From NCBI GenBank assembly GCA_003021505.1, contig PXPT01000029.1, forward strand, positions 1 to 49,187: a DNA stretch of 49,187 bases, written 5' to 3'. How positions within the stretch are numbered: the stretch's first letter is position 1; the number at the start of each line of letters is the position of its first letter. Source of the stretch: Cyanobacteria bacterium QS_4_48_99 (GTDB lineage Bacteria; Cyanobacteriota; Cyanobacteriia; Cyanobacteriales; Rubidibacteraceae). A model generated the notes under the pieces. The model searched no databases, had not been told where the DNA came from, and saw only the letters and a list, made by a program, of their open reading frames with translations. Positions 36,234 through 45,581 of the stretch are shown here, one piece after another. The position numbers and the translations under genes were made by a program.

Positions 36234-36855
36234 ATCGCTCGGAAAATCTGTATAAACTGGCACCACTGCGCCCAGTAGCCACCCACAGTAGTGCCCTGGC
36301 TCCATCCCGAATGCTTTTTTCCACTGGCTCTGTTTCCTGCGCAGTAGGGACAGAAATGGGCTTCAGTGCAATCCCTCGGCTACCAAAAACAATTTCACCA
36401 ACTACGCGAGCGCGACGCATATGATTCTGGGAGGTAATTAGATAGACACTATCGATTCCCCGAGCCTGTAACTCCTCAACTAGGGTAGTAAAGTTAGTCA
36501 CAGTATCAATTGCCTGGTAGTCTAAGTGAAGGTGATCGCTTTCTATTCCCGCCTTTGCAAACACTCGTTTAGCATACCCTTCGGGACTACCGGAAGAAAC
36601 CCAGATGGGTAGCTCCCGATGCTGCTGCGCCCAATCAGCCGCAAAGCGCTCTCGTTTCTCTGCTCCTCCGAGGACGAAAACCGCTTCTGGCTCGACAAAA
36701 TAGCTAGAAATTTGCTTTCCACCCCACCAAAGTAACGCAGCCACTAGAAGCAACAGCCAGAGTGCCCCTGTTCCTCTAGAGTGCTGAGATTTAGTCAAAG
36801 CGTTTTTTTTTCGGCGAGAACCGATTTTTAACAACACTGTCGTATCTTGAAGCAA
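36217..36855 (-). CDS. YdcF/DUF218-family membrane-anchored protein
   Basis: The 212-residue protein has a basic N-terminus and one membrane helix (about 31-52, ALWLLLLVAALLWWGG), then the DUF218 core. That core includes AVFVLGGAEKRERFAADW, LPIWVSSGSPEGYAKRVF, AIDTVTNFTTLVEEL and VYLITSQNHMRRA, which carry the conserved Gly, Glu/Asp and His of the YdcF fold. Members act outside the membrane and are linked to envelope or polysaccharide metabolism. The exact role is unknown. It overlaps the DUF2288 gene tail to tail. Confidence 0.82.
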   Translation of the reverse strand: MLQDTTVLLKIGSRRKKNALTKSQHSRGTGALWLLLLVAALLWWGGKQISSYFVEPEAVFVLGGAEKRERFAADWAQQHRELPIWVSSGSPEGYAKRVFAKAGIESDHLHLDYQAIDTVTNFTTLVEELQARGIDSVYLITSQNHMRRARVVGEIVFGSRGIALKPISVPTAQETEPVEKSIRDGARALLWVATGRSGASLYRFSERFKEQN

Positions 36856-37055
36856 CTCCCCGCCTAAGTTTACTGCAAGAATCCGTAATTGAGTAAAGCA
36901 GAGGGCAGAGGGCAGATGGCAGAAGTGGTTTACCGCTATTTTGACCTTGTGCCTCTATACTTCTGCCTCCTTCTGGAAGGGCTGTGTTCCAAGGAATCCT
37001 TGAGAACCCTTTAAGCCCCGTCCTACTGCCTTCATGCTTCTGCCTTATTAATAGG

Positions 37056-37129
37056 CGGGACTGGCTGGATTCGAACCAGCGACCTAGCGCTTAGGAGGCG
37101 CTTGCTCTATCCTGCTGAGCTACAGCCCC
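37056..37129 (-). tRNA. tRNA-Arg (anticodon CCT)
   Basis: The 74-nt minus-strand sequence folds into a full cloverleaf. The acceptor stem is GGGGCTG/CAGTCCC (one G-U pair), the D stem GCTC/GAGC, the anticodon stem AGCGC/GCGCT with loop CTCCTAA, and the T stem GCTGG/CCAGC with loop TTCGAAT. Anticodon CCT reads AGG. The discriminator is G, and no CCA is encoded. Confidence 0.95.
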
Positions 37130-37161
37130 AGTGTAAGGCTATGATAGCAAAGGGCTAGGGG

Positions 37162-37199
37162 TTCAGGTTACAGGTTGCAGGTTACCAGTTACAGGTTAA
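37162..37199. repeat. tandem CAGGTTA/CAGGTTG-type short repeats
   Basis: Units of the form CAGGTTA, CAGGTTG and CAGTTA follow each other here. The same repeat family occurs inverted at about 41667-41698. Such short tandem repeats are common between cyanobacterial genes. Confidence 0.5.
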
Positions 37200-37309
37200 T
37201 GGCTTATATGTAACCTTCAACATTCAACCTACTCCTTCGGAAAACGCTACCCTACTCCTACCGAGAACGCTACTCTTCGAGAACGCCTTACGGCGAACGC
37301 GAACAACAT

Positions 37310-38613
<1,304 letters not shown>

Positions 38614-38727
38614 TTATGAACTTGGCTCAGAACCCTGTAGGTCCCCTTCGAATTAGTAATTATTGAGTTATGCTTTTTCTTACTTTTAACGTTAGGTCAT
38701 CTAAAATTAATTTACGGGACTGGTAAG

Positions 38728-39324
38728 TTAACTTCCTGTTCCTTCAAAAACCGCAACCATACGTGCTGCTCCGTAGTCTTGAACGACGAATTTTTCTAGC
38801 CATGATTTCTGCGTCCAACTTAAAAGCTTATTTTCGTCAACAGGGTCTTGGATATGGTATTCACAGCTTTCCTCGTGCCATTTATAAGGCACAGAAATTA
38901 CGATAGTTTTTCCTGTATCTAGTAGCTTTTGCGCAAACGGGGCAGGATATTCTAAATGTTCGAGTAATTGCAGGCAAAATACCAAATCAAAGCGACTCTC
39001 CGGTACGAATTGCATAAAATCGCCTTGGATATTTGTTGCTTTTGGGATTTCGGGCACACGCTTAATATCGATTGCAGTTATAGAGGGTATCCAATCGACT
39101 TGCGCCAGCAACTGCGAATTATGAGAGCCTACATCAATTGCTGTCTCGGCATCAGGTGCGTATTTTTTAGCTAGTCTAAGCGCTTCCTGGTAATAGCGTA
39201 AATTTTTACGTTTTTCCCAGTAATTGCTTGGGCGATTTTGATTAATTCCTAGCGTTGTTTTAACGGCACTTTTAAGGGGTCTAACGATTGGTCTGAGTTG
39301 GGCTTTAAGTGTCGTTTCTTTCAT
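38728..39324 (-). CDS. class I SAM-dependent methyltransferase
   Basis: The 198-residue protein has the SAM-binding motif AIDVGSHNSQLLAQV (about residues 63-77), an acidic residue after strand 2 in ITAIDIKRVP, and FDLVFCLQLLEHL (about 113-125), the post-motif of class I methyltransferases. The short size and the basic N-terminus recall small methyltransferases of polysaccharide or lipid metabolism. The substrate is unknown. Confidence 0.75.
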   Translation of the reverse strand: MKETTLKAQLRPIVRPLKSAVKTTLGINQNRPSNYWEKRKNLRYYQEALRLAKKYAPDAETAIDVGSHNSQLLAQVDWIPSITAIDIKRVPEIPKATNIQGDFMQFVPESRFDLVFCLQLLEHLEYPAPFAQKLLDTGKTIVISVPYKWHEESCEYHIQDPVDENKLLSWTQKSWLEKFVVQDYGAARMVAVFEGTGS

Positions 39325-39664
39325 AGAAGCTCTCTGCGCTATCCCGTTTATCAGTCAACAGTTTATAACAAATGAGAGTAAAAAAAAGGTGAAAGAAATC
39401 TCCAAGCTAGCGCTGCTATAGCAAGTTGACTGAAAAATTTCGGGGAGTGACCGTCCAAGGGTTCCCAAAACTCTAGCCAAAGTTAACAGTAGGGAGCATC
39501 AAAATTGAAATTTTTATAGAAAGCTGACGCAGAGAGGGGGAAACAAGCGGAGGTGCGGAGATGCGGAGGTGCGGAGGGGCAAAGTTTCGGAGTGCGTTGC
39601 CTCTCCCCGAGAGCCCCTCTGCTCCTGGAGTTCCCCTGCTCCCTAATCAACTGAGCGCCTTGAT
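39325..39664. other. 340-bp intergenic region with GGAGGTGCG tandem repeats
   Basis: At 39548-39577 a 9-bp unit (GGAGGTGCG or GGAGATGCG) repeats about three times, and related text recurs at about 23600-23620. Beyond this and the T/C-rich stretch at 39600-39640, I see neither a gene nor a clear promoter. Confidence 0.4.
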
Positions 39665-41350
39665 TTAACCCAACCCCAAATCGGTGATGGCACCAACACT
39701 GCTAGAAGAGACTAGCTTGGCATACTTCGCTAGCACGCCACTGGTGTAACGGGGTTTGGGGGGTTGCCAGTTGGCTCTGCGAGATTCTAATTCTTCGTCG
39801 GTGACGTGAAGGTGTAACTTTTGGGTGTCGGCATCAATGGTGATCGTGTCGCCTTCGTGGACAAGCGCGATCGCGCCCCCAACTGCTGCTTCTGGGGCAA
39901 CATGACCGACTACCATCCCGTATGTTCCTCCAGAAAAGCGTCCATCCGTAATTAATCCGACAGAATTGCCTAGTCCTGCGCCAATAATGGCAGAGGTGGG
40001 TGCAAGCATCTCCCGCATACCCGGACCCGCCTTGGGACCTTCGTAGCGCACAATCAGGACATCCCCTGGGTTAATTGAGCCAGCGAGAATGGCATCTAGA
40101 CAATCTTCCTCGGATTCAAAGACGCGGGCACCCCCTTGAATTTGGCGATTTTTGATACCGCTTACCTTTGCCACTGCCCCCTCGGTTGCCAGATTCCCTT
40201 TCATAATCGCCAGATGACCTTGCGGATAGAGGGGATTGTCCCAAGGGCGGATAACATTTTGGTTAGTAGGGGGTTGGGCGGGAACGTCTGCCAAGACTTC
40301 GGCAATGGTTTGTCCAGTAATAGTTAAGGCATCACCATGAAAGAGATCGTGCTCTAGCAGCATTTTCATCACCTGGGGCGCGCCACCCACTTGGTGCAAC
40401 TCCGTAATGACATACCTACCAGAGGGCTTGAGGTCACACAGGATAGGCACTCGCTTGCGAATGGTTTCAAAATCATCTAAAGAGAGTTCTATCCCTGCGG
40501 TATGGGCGATCGCTAATAAATGTAGGACAGCATTGGTAGAACCGCCTACTGCCATGGTGAGGGCGATCGCATTCTCGAATGCCTTGCGAGTTAAAAGCTG
40601 GCGGGGCAAAATTTGCTTGTGAATCGCCTCCACCAACACCTGGGCAGATTTCTTTGCACTTTCGGCTTTCTCAGCATCTTCGGCTGCCATGGTGGAGGAA
40701 TAGGGCAAACTCATCCCCATTGCCTCAATCGCCGAAGACATGGTATTGGCGGTAAACATCCCTCCACAGGAACCTGCCCCTGGACACGCCTGGCGCTCAA
40801 TTTCGGTGAGTTCAGCTTGGTCAATTCTGCCAGCACTGTGTTTTCCTACCGCTTCAAAAGCGCTGACAATCGTTAAGTCTTGCCCGTTGTAATGTCCCGG
40901 CTTAATCGTACCGCCATAGACGAAGATAGCAGGAATATTCAGGCGAGCAATTGCAATCATTGCCCCTGGCATATTTTTGTCGCAGCCGCCAATTGCCAAC
41001 ACCCCGTCCATACTCTGTGCCTGAGACACGGTTTCAATCGAGTCGGCAATGACTTCCCGAGACACCAGGGAATATTTCATCCCTTCTGTCCCCATGGAGA
41101 TGCCATCACTGACGGTAATCGTGCCAAACATTTGCGGCATCCCCGCGCCATCAACTATCCCCGCTTCTGCGGTGGTAGCAAGTTGATTTAACCCGATGTT
41201 GCAAGGGGTGAGGCTGCTATAGCCATTGGCAATACCGATTATCGGTTTAGTGAAATCGTGATCGCTAAACCCTACCGCCCGCAGCATGGCACGGTTCGGC
41301 GCTCTCTGCACCCCTTGAGTAACGGCTTGACTTCTAAAATTCTCCGGCAT
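39665..41350 (-). CDS. ilvD: dihydroxy-acid dehydratase
   Basis: IlvD converts dihydroxy acids to the 2-keto acids of Val, Ile and Leu. The 561-residue protein has the iron-sulfur ligands Cys50 (SLTPCNIG), Cys123 (GGCDKNMPG) and Cys195 ([11 protein letters not shown]), with the family signatures around them. The C-terminal [19 protein letters not shown] motif is intact. The start ATG at 41350 has AAAAGGG about 11 bases upstream. It stands alone, as is usual in cyanobacteria. Confidence 0.95.
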   Translation of the reverse strand: MPENFRSQAVTQGVQRAPNRAMLRAVGFSDHDFTKPIIGIANGYSSLTPCNIGLNQLATTAEAGIVDGAGMPQMFGTITVSDGISMGTEGMKYSLVSREVIADSIETVSQAQSMDGVLAIGGCDKNMPGAMIAIARLNIPAIFVYGGTIKPGHYNGQDLTIVSAFEAVGKHSAGRIDQAELTEIERQACPGAGSCGGMFTANTMSSAIEAMGMSLPYSSTMAAEDAEKAESAKKSAQVLVEAIHKQILPRQLLTRKAFENAIALTMAVGGSTNAVLHLLAIAHTAGIELSLDDFETIRKRVPILCDLKPSGRYVITELHQVGGAPQVMKMLLEHDLFHGDALTITGQTIAEVLADVPAQPPTNQNVIRPWDNPLYPQGHLAIMKGNLATEGAVAKVSGIKNRQIQGGARVFESEEDCLDAILAGSINPGDVLIVRYEGPKAGPGMREMLAPTSAIIGAGLGNSVGLITDGRFSGGTYGMVVGHVAPEAAVGGAIALVHEGDTITIDADTQKLHLHVTDEELESRRANWQPPKPRYTSGVLAKYAKLVSSSSVGAITDLGLG

Positions 41351-41703
41351 GATTAATTACCCTTTTCTTAAAACAGCTAATACTCTATTTTCCATGTTTG
41401 CAGGTGTGCCCCCATCTGATCTCTACCCCTGCTTCCCCCGCCGCCCTAAAATTACACGCCTTGAGCGGAACTTCAAGCCTGAATCAGGAATGGTCAACGA
41501 CCATTAGCGCGGCTGCCAGCAACTTATATGGTAGTTGGTGAGCGATCACCGCATTGCCTTGTGATGCTACTTGTCTTCTTGTCCCTTAAAGGTTGAAGAT
41601 TGTAGCGACTAAGGACTGGGGACTGACTACTGGAAAAACAAACCAATCATCAATTGCTAATCCCCATAACCTGCAACCTGCAACTTGTAACCTGTAAGTC
41701 CTT
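41351..41703. other. 353-bp intergenic region, no gene seen
   Basis: It holds the 5' region of ilvD and, at 41667-41698, an inverted copy of the CAGGTT short repeats seen beside the tRNA. Otherwise nothing recognisable. Confidence 0.4.
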
Positions 41704-42828
41704 TCAACCCAATCCGGGAACGACGGGATGGAAGTAAAACGCTAGCCCTACAATCGTGTAGGTTGCCAATAGCAAGCTGCCCTCTAGCCAGTTGGATTTA
41801 CCATCAGAACTAATCGAGTTCGTAATTAACACCGACACTGCCACAGCCACCAGTTCAAACGGGTTGAAGTCGAGATCCATGGGTTGATCAAGGAACCAAC
41901 CAGCAATCACCAATACCGGAGCAACGAATAAAGCAATTTGCATGCTCGATCCCACCGCGATCGACATGGAAAGATCCATCTTATCCTTAATTGCCACAGT
42001 AACGGCTGTGATGTGTTCGGCGGCATTGCCAATTATCGGCAGGAGAATTACCCCGGTAAAAAGGGCAGTAAGCTTTAACTGAGAGGTTGCTTCTTCGAGG
42101 GAGTTAACCAGTAGTTCCGACTCAATTGCAATTACTACTGTCACCGCTAACAATATCCCCACCCAAAGTCCAACATTTGGCTTTTGTTCTCCTTTGCCCT
42201 CGGTTGCTTCGCTTTTGTCGGTGGTATCTGAGTCGCTGTCTGCAACACCCACATCGTAGAGATAGTCGTGGGTTTTCATGGAAAACAGCAGCGTTAGCCC
42301 ATAAACCAGAATTAAAACTACAGCCACCGCCACAGAAAGCCGCTGTAGCGTAATTTCTCCGATTCCTGTGGAAGTATACTCTACTGCTGTTGGCAACAAA
42401 ATCGCAATTACTGCCAGATTCATGGTTGAGGCATTCATGCGGGCAGCAGTCGATTGGAACTGCTGTTGTTTATAGCGCAAGCCTCCCAACAGCATCGAGA
42501 ATCCCATCACTAACAGTAAGTTACTTAGAATCGAGCCTGTAATAGTTGCTTTAACGACCTCGATTAATCCGCTTCTCAGGGCAAATAGGGCAAGAATTAG
42601 TTCGGTGGCGTTCCCAAAGGTGGCGTTTAAGAGTCCTCCCAAATTAGGACCAACGACAACAGCAATTTTTTCGGTTGCTGTGCCCAAAAAAGATGCCAAC
42701 GGGACAATTGCTAGACCGGCTGTGATGAAAACAACTGTCGCCCCCCACTCCCAAAATTGAGCTGCCACAGAGACAGGGAAGAACAGTAACAGAATAAAAA
42801 AAATTGTGTTTTTGTCAATTGTTGGCAT
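41704..42828 (-). CDS. cax: calcium/proton antiporter (CaCA family, Cax)
   Basis: The 374-residue membrane protein has two inverted halves of about five helices, each with an exchanger motif: GNATELILALFAL (from residue 72) and GNAAEHITAVTVAIKDK (from residue 267). The Glu in each binds Ca2+ during exchange. A Ser/Asp/Glu-rich loop (about 195-214) joins the halves, as in Cax proteins. It expels Ca2+ using the proton gradient and may serve salt or calcium tolerance. Confidence 0.92.
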   Translation of the reverse strand: MPTIDKNTIFFILLLFFPVSVAAQFWEWGATVVFITAGLAIVPLASFLGTATEKIAVVVGPNLGGLLNATFGNATELILALFALRSGLIEVVKATITGSILSNLLLVMGFSMLLGGLRYKQQQFQSTAARMNASTMNLAVIAILLPTAVEYTSTGIGEITLQRLSVAVAVVLILVYGLTLLFSMKTHDYLYDVGVADSDSDTTDKSEATEGKGEQKPNVGLWVGILLAVTVVIAIESELLVNSLEEATSQLKLTALFTGVILLPIIGNAAEHITAVTVAIKDKMDLSMSIAVGSSMQIALFVAPVLVIAGWFLDQPMDLDFNPFELVAVAVSVLITNSISSDGKSNWLEGSLLLATYTIVGLAFYFHPVVPGLG

Positions 42829-42962
42829 GGAATTTTAGGGGATTAAGCGCTTTACGGGTACAAGTCACCGTACAGTTATGCACTGGCTGAAACAAGCAGC
42901 CAGCAGTAGCTAACTCCACGGCAATGCCCTCTTCTAGAGATTGGCTTTCTATATTTTAGCGC

Positions 42963-43871
42963 TTAGTGAATCCCGTAGTCGTTCATGGCAAATTTTACTT
43001 CTAAAACGAGGCGATTTTTATAGACTGGTAGAGTGCCCTTATGAAAACAGTAAAAATCTTCCACAAAACCTGAACCTGCTTTCCCGTAAACTGTCTCTAC
43101 ATTCTCTTTGCCATAGTAATTAATAATTTCTGCGTCGTTTCTCTCTCTAACTAATGAAAACTGATGGCGCAGCTTTTTGTTATTATGGCTCCCTCTAACG
43201 CATACGTGAGGGGTGCTTAACTCATCCACATCTGTTAAGTAAAAGAAAAATTTGATGAAGCGATAATCTTCTAAATCGTAATGAAAGCGAAACAACCCGC
43301 TCATGTTTTCGCTCACTGCTTCCCCGACTGCAAAAGTCCACTTCAGTCTACTCTCAATTAGCACGGGGTTTGTCTCTAAATACTGAGCAGCGATTTCCCA
43401 AAGCTTAGGGTCATTCTCGATCTTTCTTATAGCTGGACACAGTAAAGAAGGATTTAAGTGATGACCACTCACGAAGCTTCGTGGTTCTTTTTCTTTTTCA
43501 GAAAGAGAGAAAGAAAGTCGGGGGTTTGCGTTCCCCATGTAACTGGCAGAACTAGAAAAATCTAGGATATCCTGCAAACTATCCCGAGGCAAGTTTATCC
43601 CCAAAAATAAACCATCTTGTTTGAGACTTTTAACCACCTCATCTACTTGGATATCTTTAAAAATAGAATCTCTATTTTTACTGCTATTATTACTGATGCT
43701 ATCGCCAGAGCGCTTAGAAAAGAAAATCCCCAACTCTCGCATTAATTTAATCCGAGTTACACAAAACATTAAAAACCACTTAGGATTTCTAATGATTCGC
43801 GTAGCGTATTTGAAAAAGTTTCGTTTAAATTTTAACCACAAGTTGGGGCAATCAATAGCAAATATAAGCAA
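42963..43871 (-). CDS. phytanoyl-CoA-dioxygenase-like Fe(II)/2-oxoglutarate oxygenase
   Basis: The facial triad is visible: His197 and Asp199 in FRFHYDLEDYRF, and His277 in DFYCFHKGTLP, with the 2-oxoglutarate Arg ten residues later (Arg287). Between them lies LTDVDELSTPHVCVRGSHN, typical of PhyH-type enzymes. The only start for the full frame is TTG 43871. ATG at 43769 or 43742 would shorten the N-terminus by 34 or 43 residues, which otherwise reads as natural basic protein. The substrate is not known. It is directly downstream of a truncated IS630-type ORF, so the 5' end may have been altered. Confidence 0.65.
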   Translation of the reverse strand: MLIFAIDCPNLWLKFKRNFFKYATRIIRNPKWFLMFCVTRIKLMRELGIFFSKRSGDSISNNSSKNRDSIFKDIQVDEVVKSLKQDGLFLGINLPRDSLQDILDFSSSASYMGNANPRLSFSLSEKEKEPRSFVSGHHLNPSLLCPAIRKIENDPKLWEIAAQYLETNPVLIESRLKWTFAVGEAVSENMSGLFRFHYDLEDYRFIKFFFYLTDVDELSTPHVCVRGSHNNKKLRHQFSLVRERNDAEIINYYGKENVETVYGKAGSGFVEDFYCFHKGTLPVYKNRLVLEVKFAMNDYGIH

Positions 43872-43898
43872 TTTAATATGTCCAAAAAGCGACCAATT

Positions 43899-44381
43899 TC
43901 AATTCCGATTAATGTTATGTTTTGCCTTAATTCGATACTTTATTTTTTTAGAAATTAGCATGTTTTTTTCTCGCAGAATTCTTCTTACTGAAGAGCTACT
44001 TAGTTCAATTCCAGTTCTCTGCGCTAAATAAGTAGCTAAACGTTTACCTGTCCATCCCCCATAGTCATATCCCACTTCAAAAGGCTCTTTCTTGACTGCT
44101 TCTATCAACAAGTTGATATATTCATCTGTGGCTTTGCGAAAGTTTCCGTTCTCTCGCCCATCTTTGAGGCTATCGAGATTGTTTGGGTCTCCGTGGGTAC
44201 ACCAGTGGGCGACAGTACGGTAGGAACAGCCGATGAAGTCACTAATTTCTCGGTAAGTTTTGCCATCGTTCAAAAGAAGTAGGATCAAAGCTCGTTTTCT
44301 CAAATGATGGCAACGGCTCTCTTGGAAAGCTTTTTGCAATTTTGTGATTTGTTTTTGGCTAAGAAAGTTTTTGGTGGGCAT
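43899..44381 (-). mobile_element. IS630-type transposase, N-terminal part only
   Basis: The 160-residue ORF has a helix-turn-helix (GKTYREISDFIGCSYRTVAH) and a winged-helix segment (GGWTGKRLATYLAQRTGIEL, SSSSVRRILREK) of IS630-family transposases. Family members continue into the DDE domain, but here the text stops shortly after REKNMLISKKIKYR and the oxygenase begins 27 bp later. No DDE residues are seen in any frame, so the element is truncated, probably by deletion. Confidence 0.7.
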
Positions 44382-44599
44382 GGTTTAGAAATTCCTGACA
44401 ATTTTATTTTTCAACATAAAATTTTCTGGATAAAATTATAGCGCGACAAAATAATTTAAAAAGTGACTAAAAAATTAGATATTTGTCCGTGTAATTAAAT
44501 TGCATTGACAATGTTGCTGGAGGCTGAGGAGAGTCCAGCAGTCCTGGGAAAACGGCGATCACGCTTAGTTTATATCAAGTGTGGTTAAAGTGACGCGGG

Positions 44600-44905
44600 G
44601 AGGAGGAGTCCTCTAGCCCAGAGTTTAGTGAATACTCGTTGCCCTGTCTTTTTGGAAAGCAGGGGTTTTGATTACTGAGGTGAAAGTCTTGCCTCTGTCT
44701 TAACCAATGGGACTGTTAAGTTAGACTATCCCCTCCCTGAATTTGATGGGAGTTAGGTTATGCAAATAAGCTGCACAAGAGCTATATCGTAATCAAAAAG
44801 TGTGGTAGGTAGCGATATGCTTACGCCTGAATGCATCAATTCCAAGACAACGACTTGAGTGAAAACCTGTCCGCAAAAAATCTTCAGATCATGCGAGATC
44901 GCATG
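44600..44905. ncRNA. candidate structured RNA: run of consecutive hairpins
   Basis: In a gene-free stretch five stems follow each other: GAGGA/TCCTC (44600-44613), CCCTG-CTTT/AAAG-CAGGG (44642-44664, TTGG loop), CTTAAC/GTTAAG (44699-44720), CTCCC/GGGAG (44733-44752) and CATGCGA/TCGCATG (44890-44905). The density is above what I see elsewhere in the window. It may be part of a group II intron, another catalytic or regulatory RNA, or the end of a mobile element; I cannot identify it. The rest of 44382-45053 holds no gene. Confidence 0.3.
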
Positions 44906-45116
44906 CATTTCCCCGAGCAAATTGACTATCTCTGTCCGATACTGAGGAAGTAATCAAAAAGTAGTTCAAAGTTACACCTTAGTGACTTGCCCTAATCTCT
45001 ATATGTCAGCTCTAACCGGAAGACAACCCCGCAACCCCTCTAAAGAGCGACCGTTAGTCGCAGATTACTCCGCCACGTCCTTGAGGGAGACGCGCGGACG
45101 CGGGGACGCGCGGACA

Positions 45117-45137
45117 CCCCATGTCTAAAGACAGGGG
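45117..45137. repeat. hairpin resembling an IS200/IS605 end
   Basis: CCCC-A-TGTCT-AA-AGACA-GGGG (45117-45137) is a stem with one bulged base and a two-base loop. Subterminal hairpins of this form mark the ends of IS200/IS605 elements in cyanobacteria. No transposase (tnpA or tnpB) text accompanies it. Confidence 0.4.
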
Positions 45138-45260
45138 ATTCAAATAAGGACATACAAGGAAATCGACGCTGCGCGTTCTCTTCCTTGATTTTTTGTCTCC
45201 ATAAATCAATTTAGGGGCTTGTGACCGTTTGCGGAGATGGGAAAATACTCTTCCATTTTC

Positions 45261-45411
45261 CGCTAAGGACATCTCACGGTGGCGAATCACTTCGCCACCC
45301 GTGTCCTTGTCTCCGCGTCTCCCCATCTCCGCGTCTTTTCCGGTCATAAACGCCTGGGGAAAGCCAAGGGGCTGTGGTCGGAGGTTCCCTCCGACCTTTA
45401 TAAGCCCCGTC
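45261..45411. repeat. structured repeat element, copy A
   Basis: The element begins CGCTAAGGACATCTCACGG and contains a perfect 9-bp hairpin GGTGGCGAA/TTCGCCACC (45278-45299). About 70 bp later comes a second nested stem: GGGGCT (45368-45373) with AGCCCC (45403-45408) around GGTCGGAGG/CCTCCGACC (45376-45396), then GTC. The start and the nested stem match copy B at 49102-49187. The ORFs called through this region are shadows of repeats. Confidence 0.5.
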
Positions 45412-45581
45412 AGGCAACGCGGGCTTGTAAAACGACGGAGCACGGCACGCGACCGTTGGTCAATTGTCTCAGTGAAGCCTAGAGCGGAGGAAGCAGGGGG
45501 CAGGGGCAGCATGGGGGAGAAATCTTCTTCCCTACTTCCCTAGCGACAGTAGGGAACGGTGCTTCCTCTGCTTCTCTCTCT

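Noticed and set aside
45054-45512. Long ORFs on both strands (up to 152 codons)
   Set aside because: They run through hairpins and GC-rich tandem repeats and read as low-complexity text, so they are repeat artefacts.
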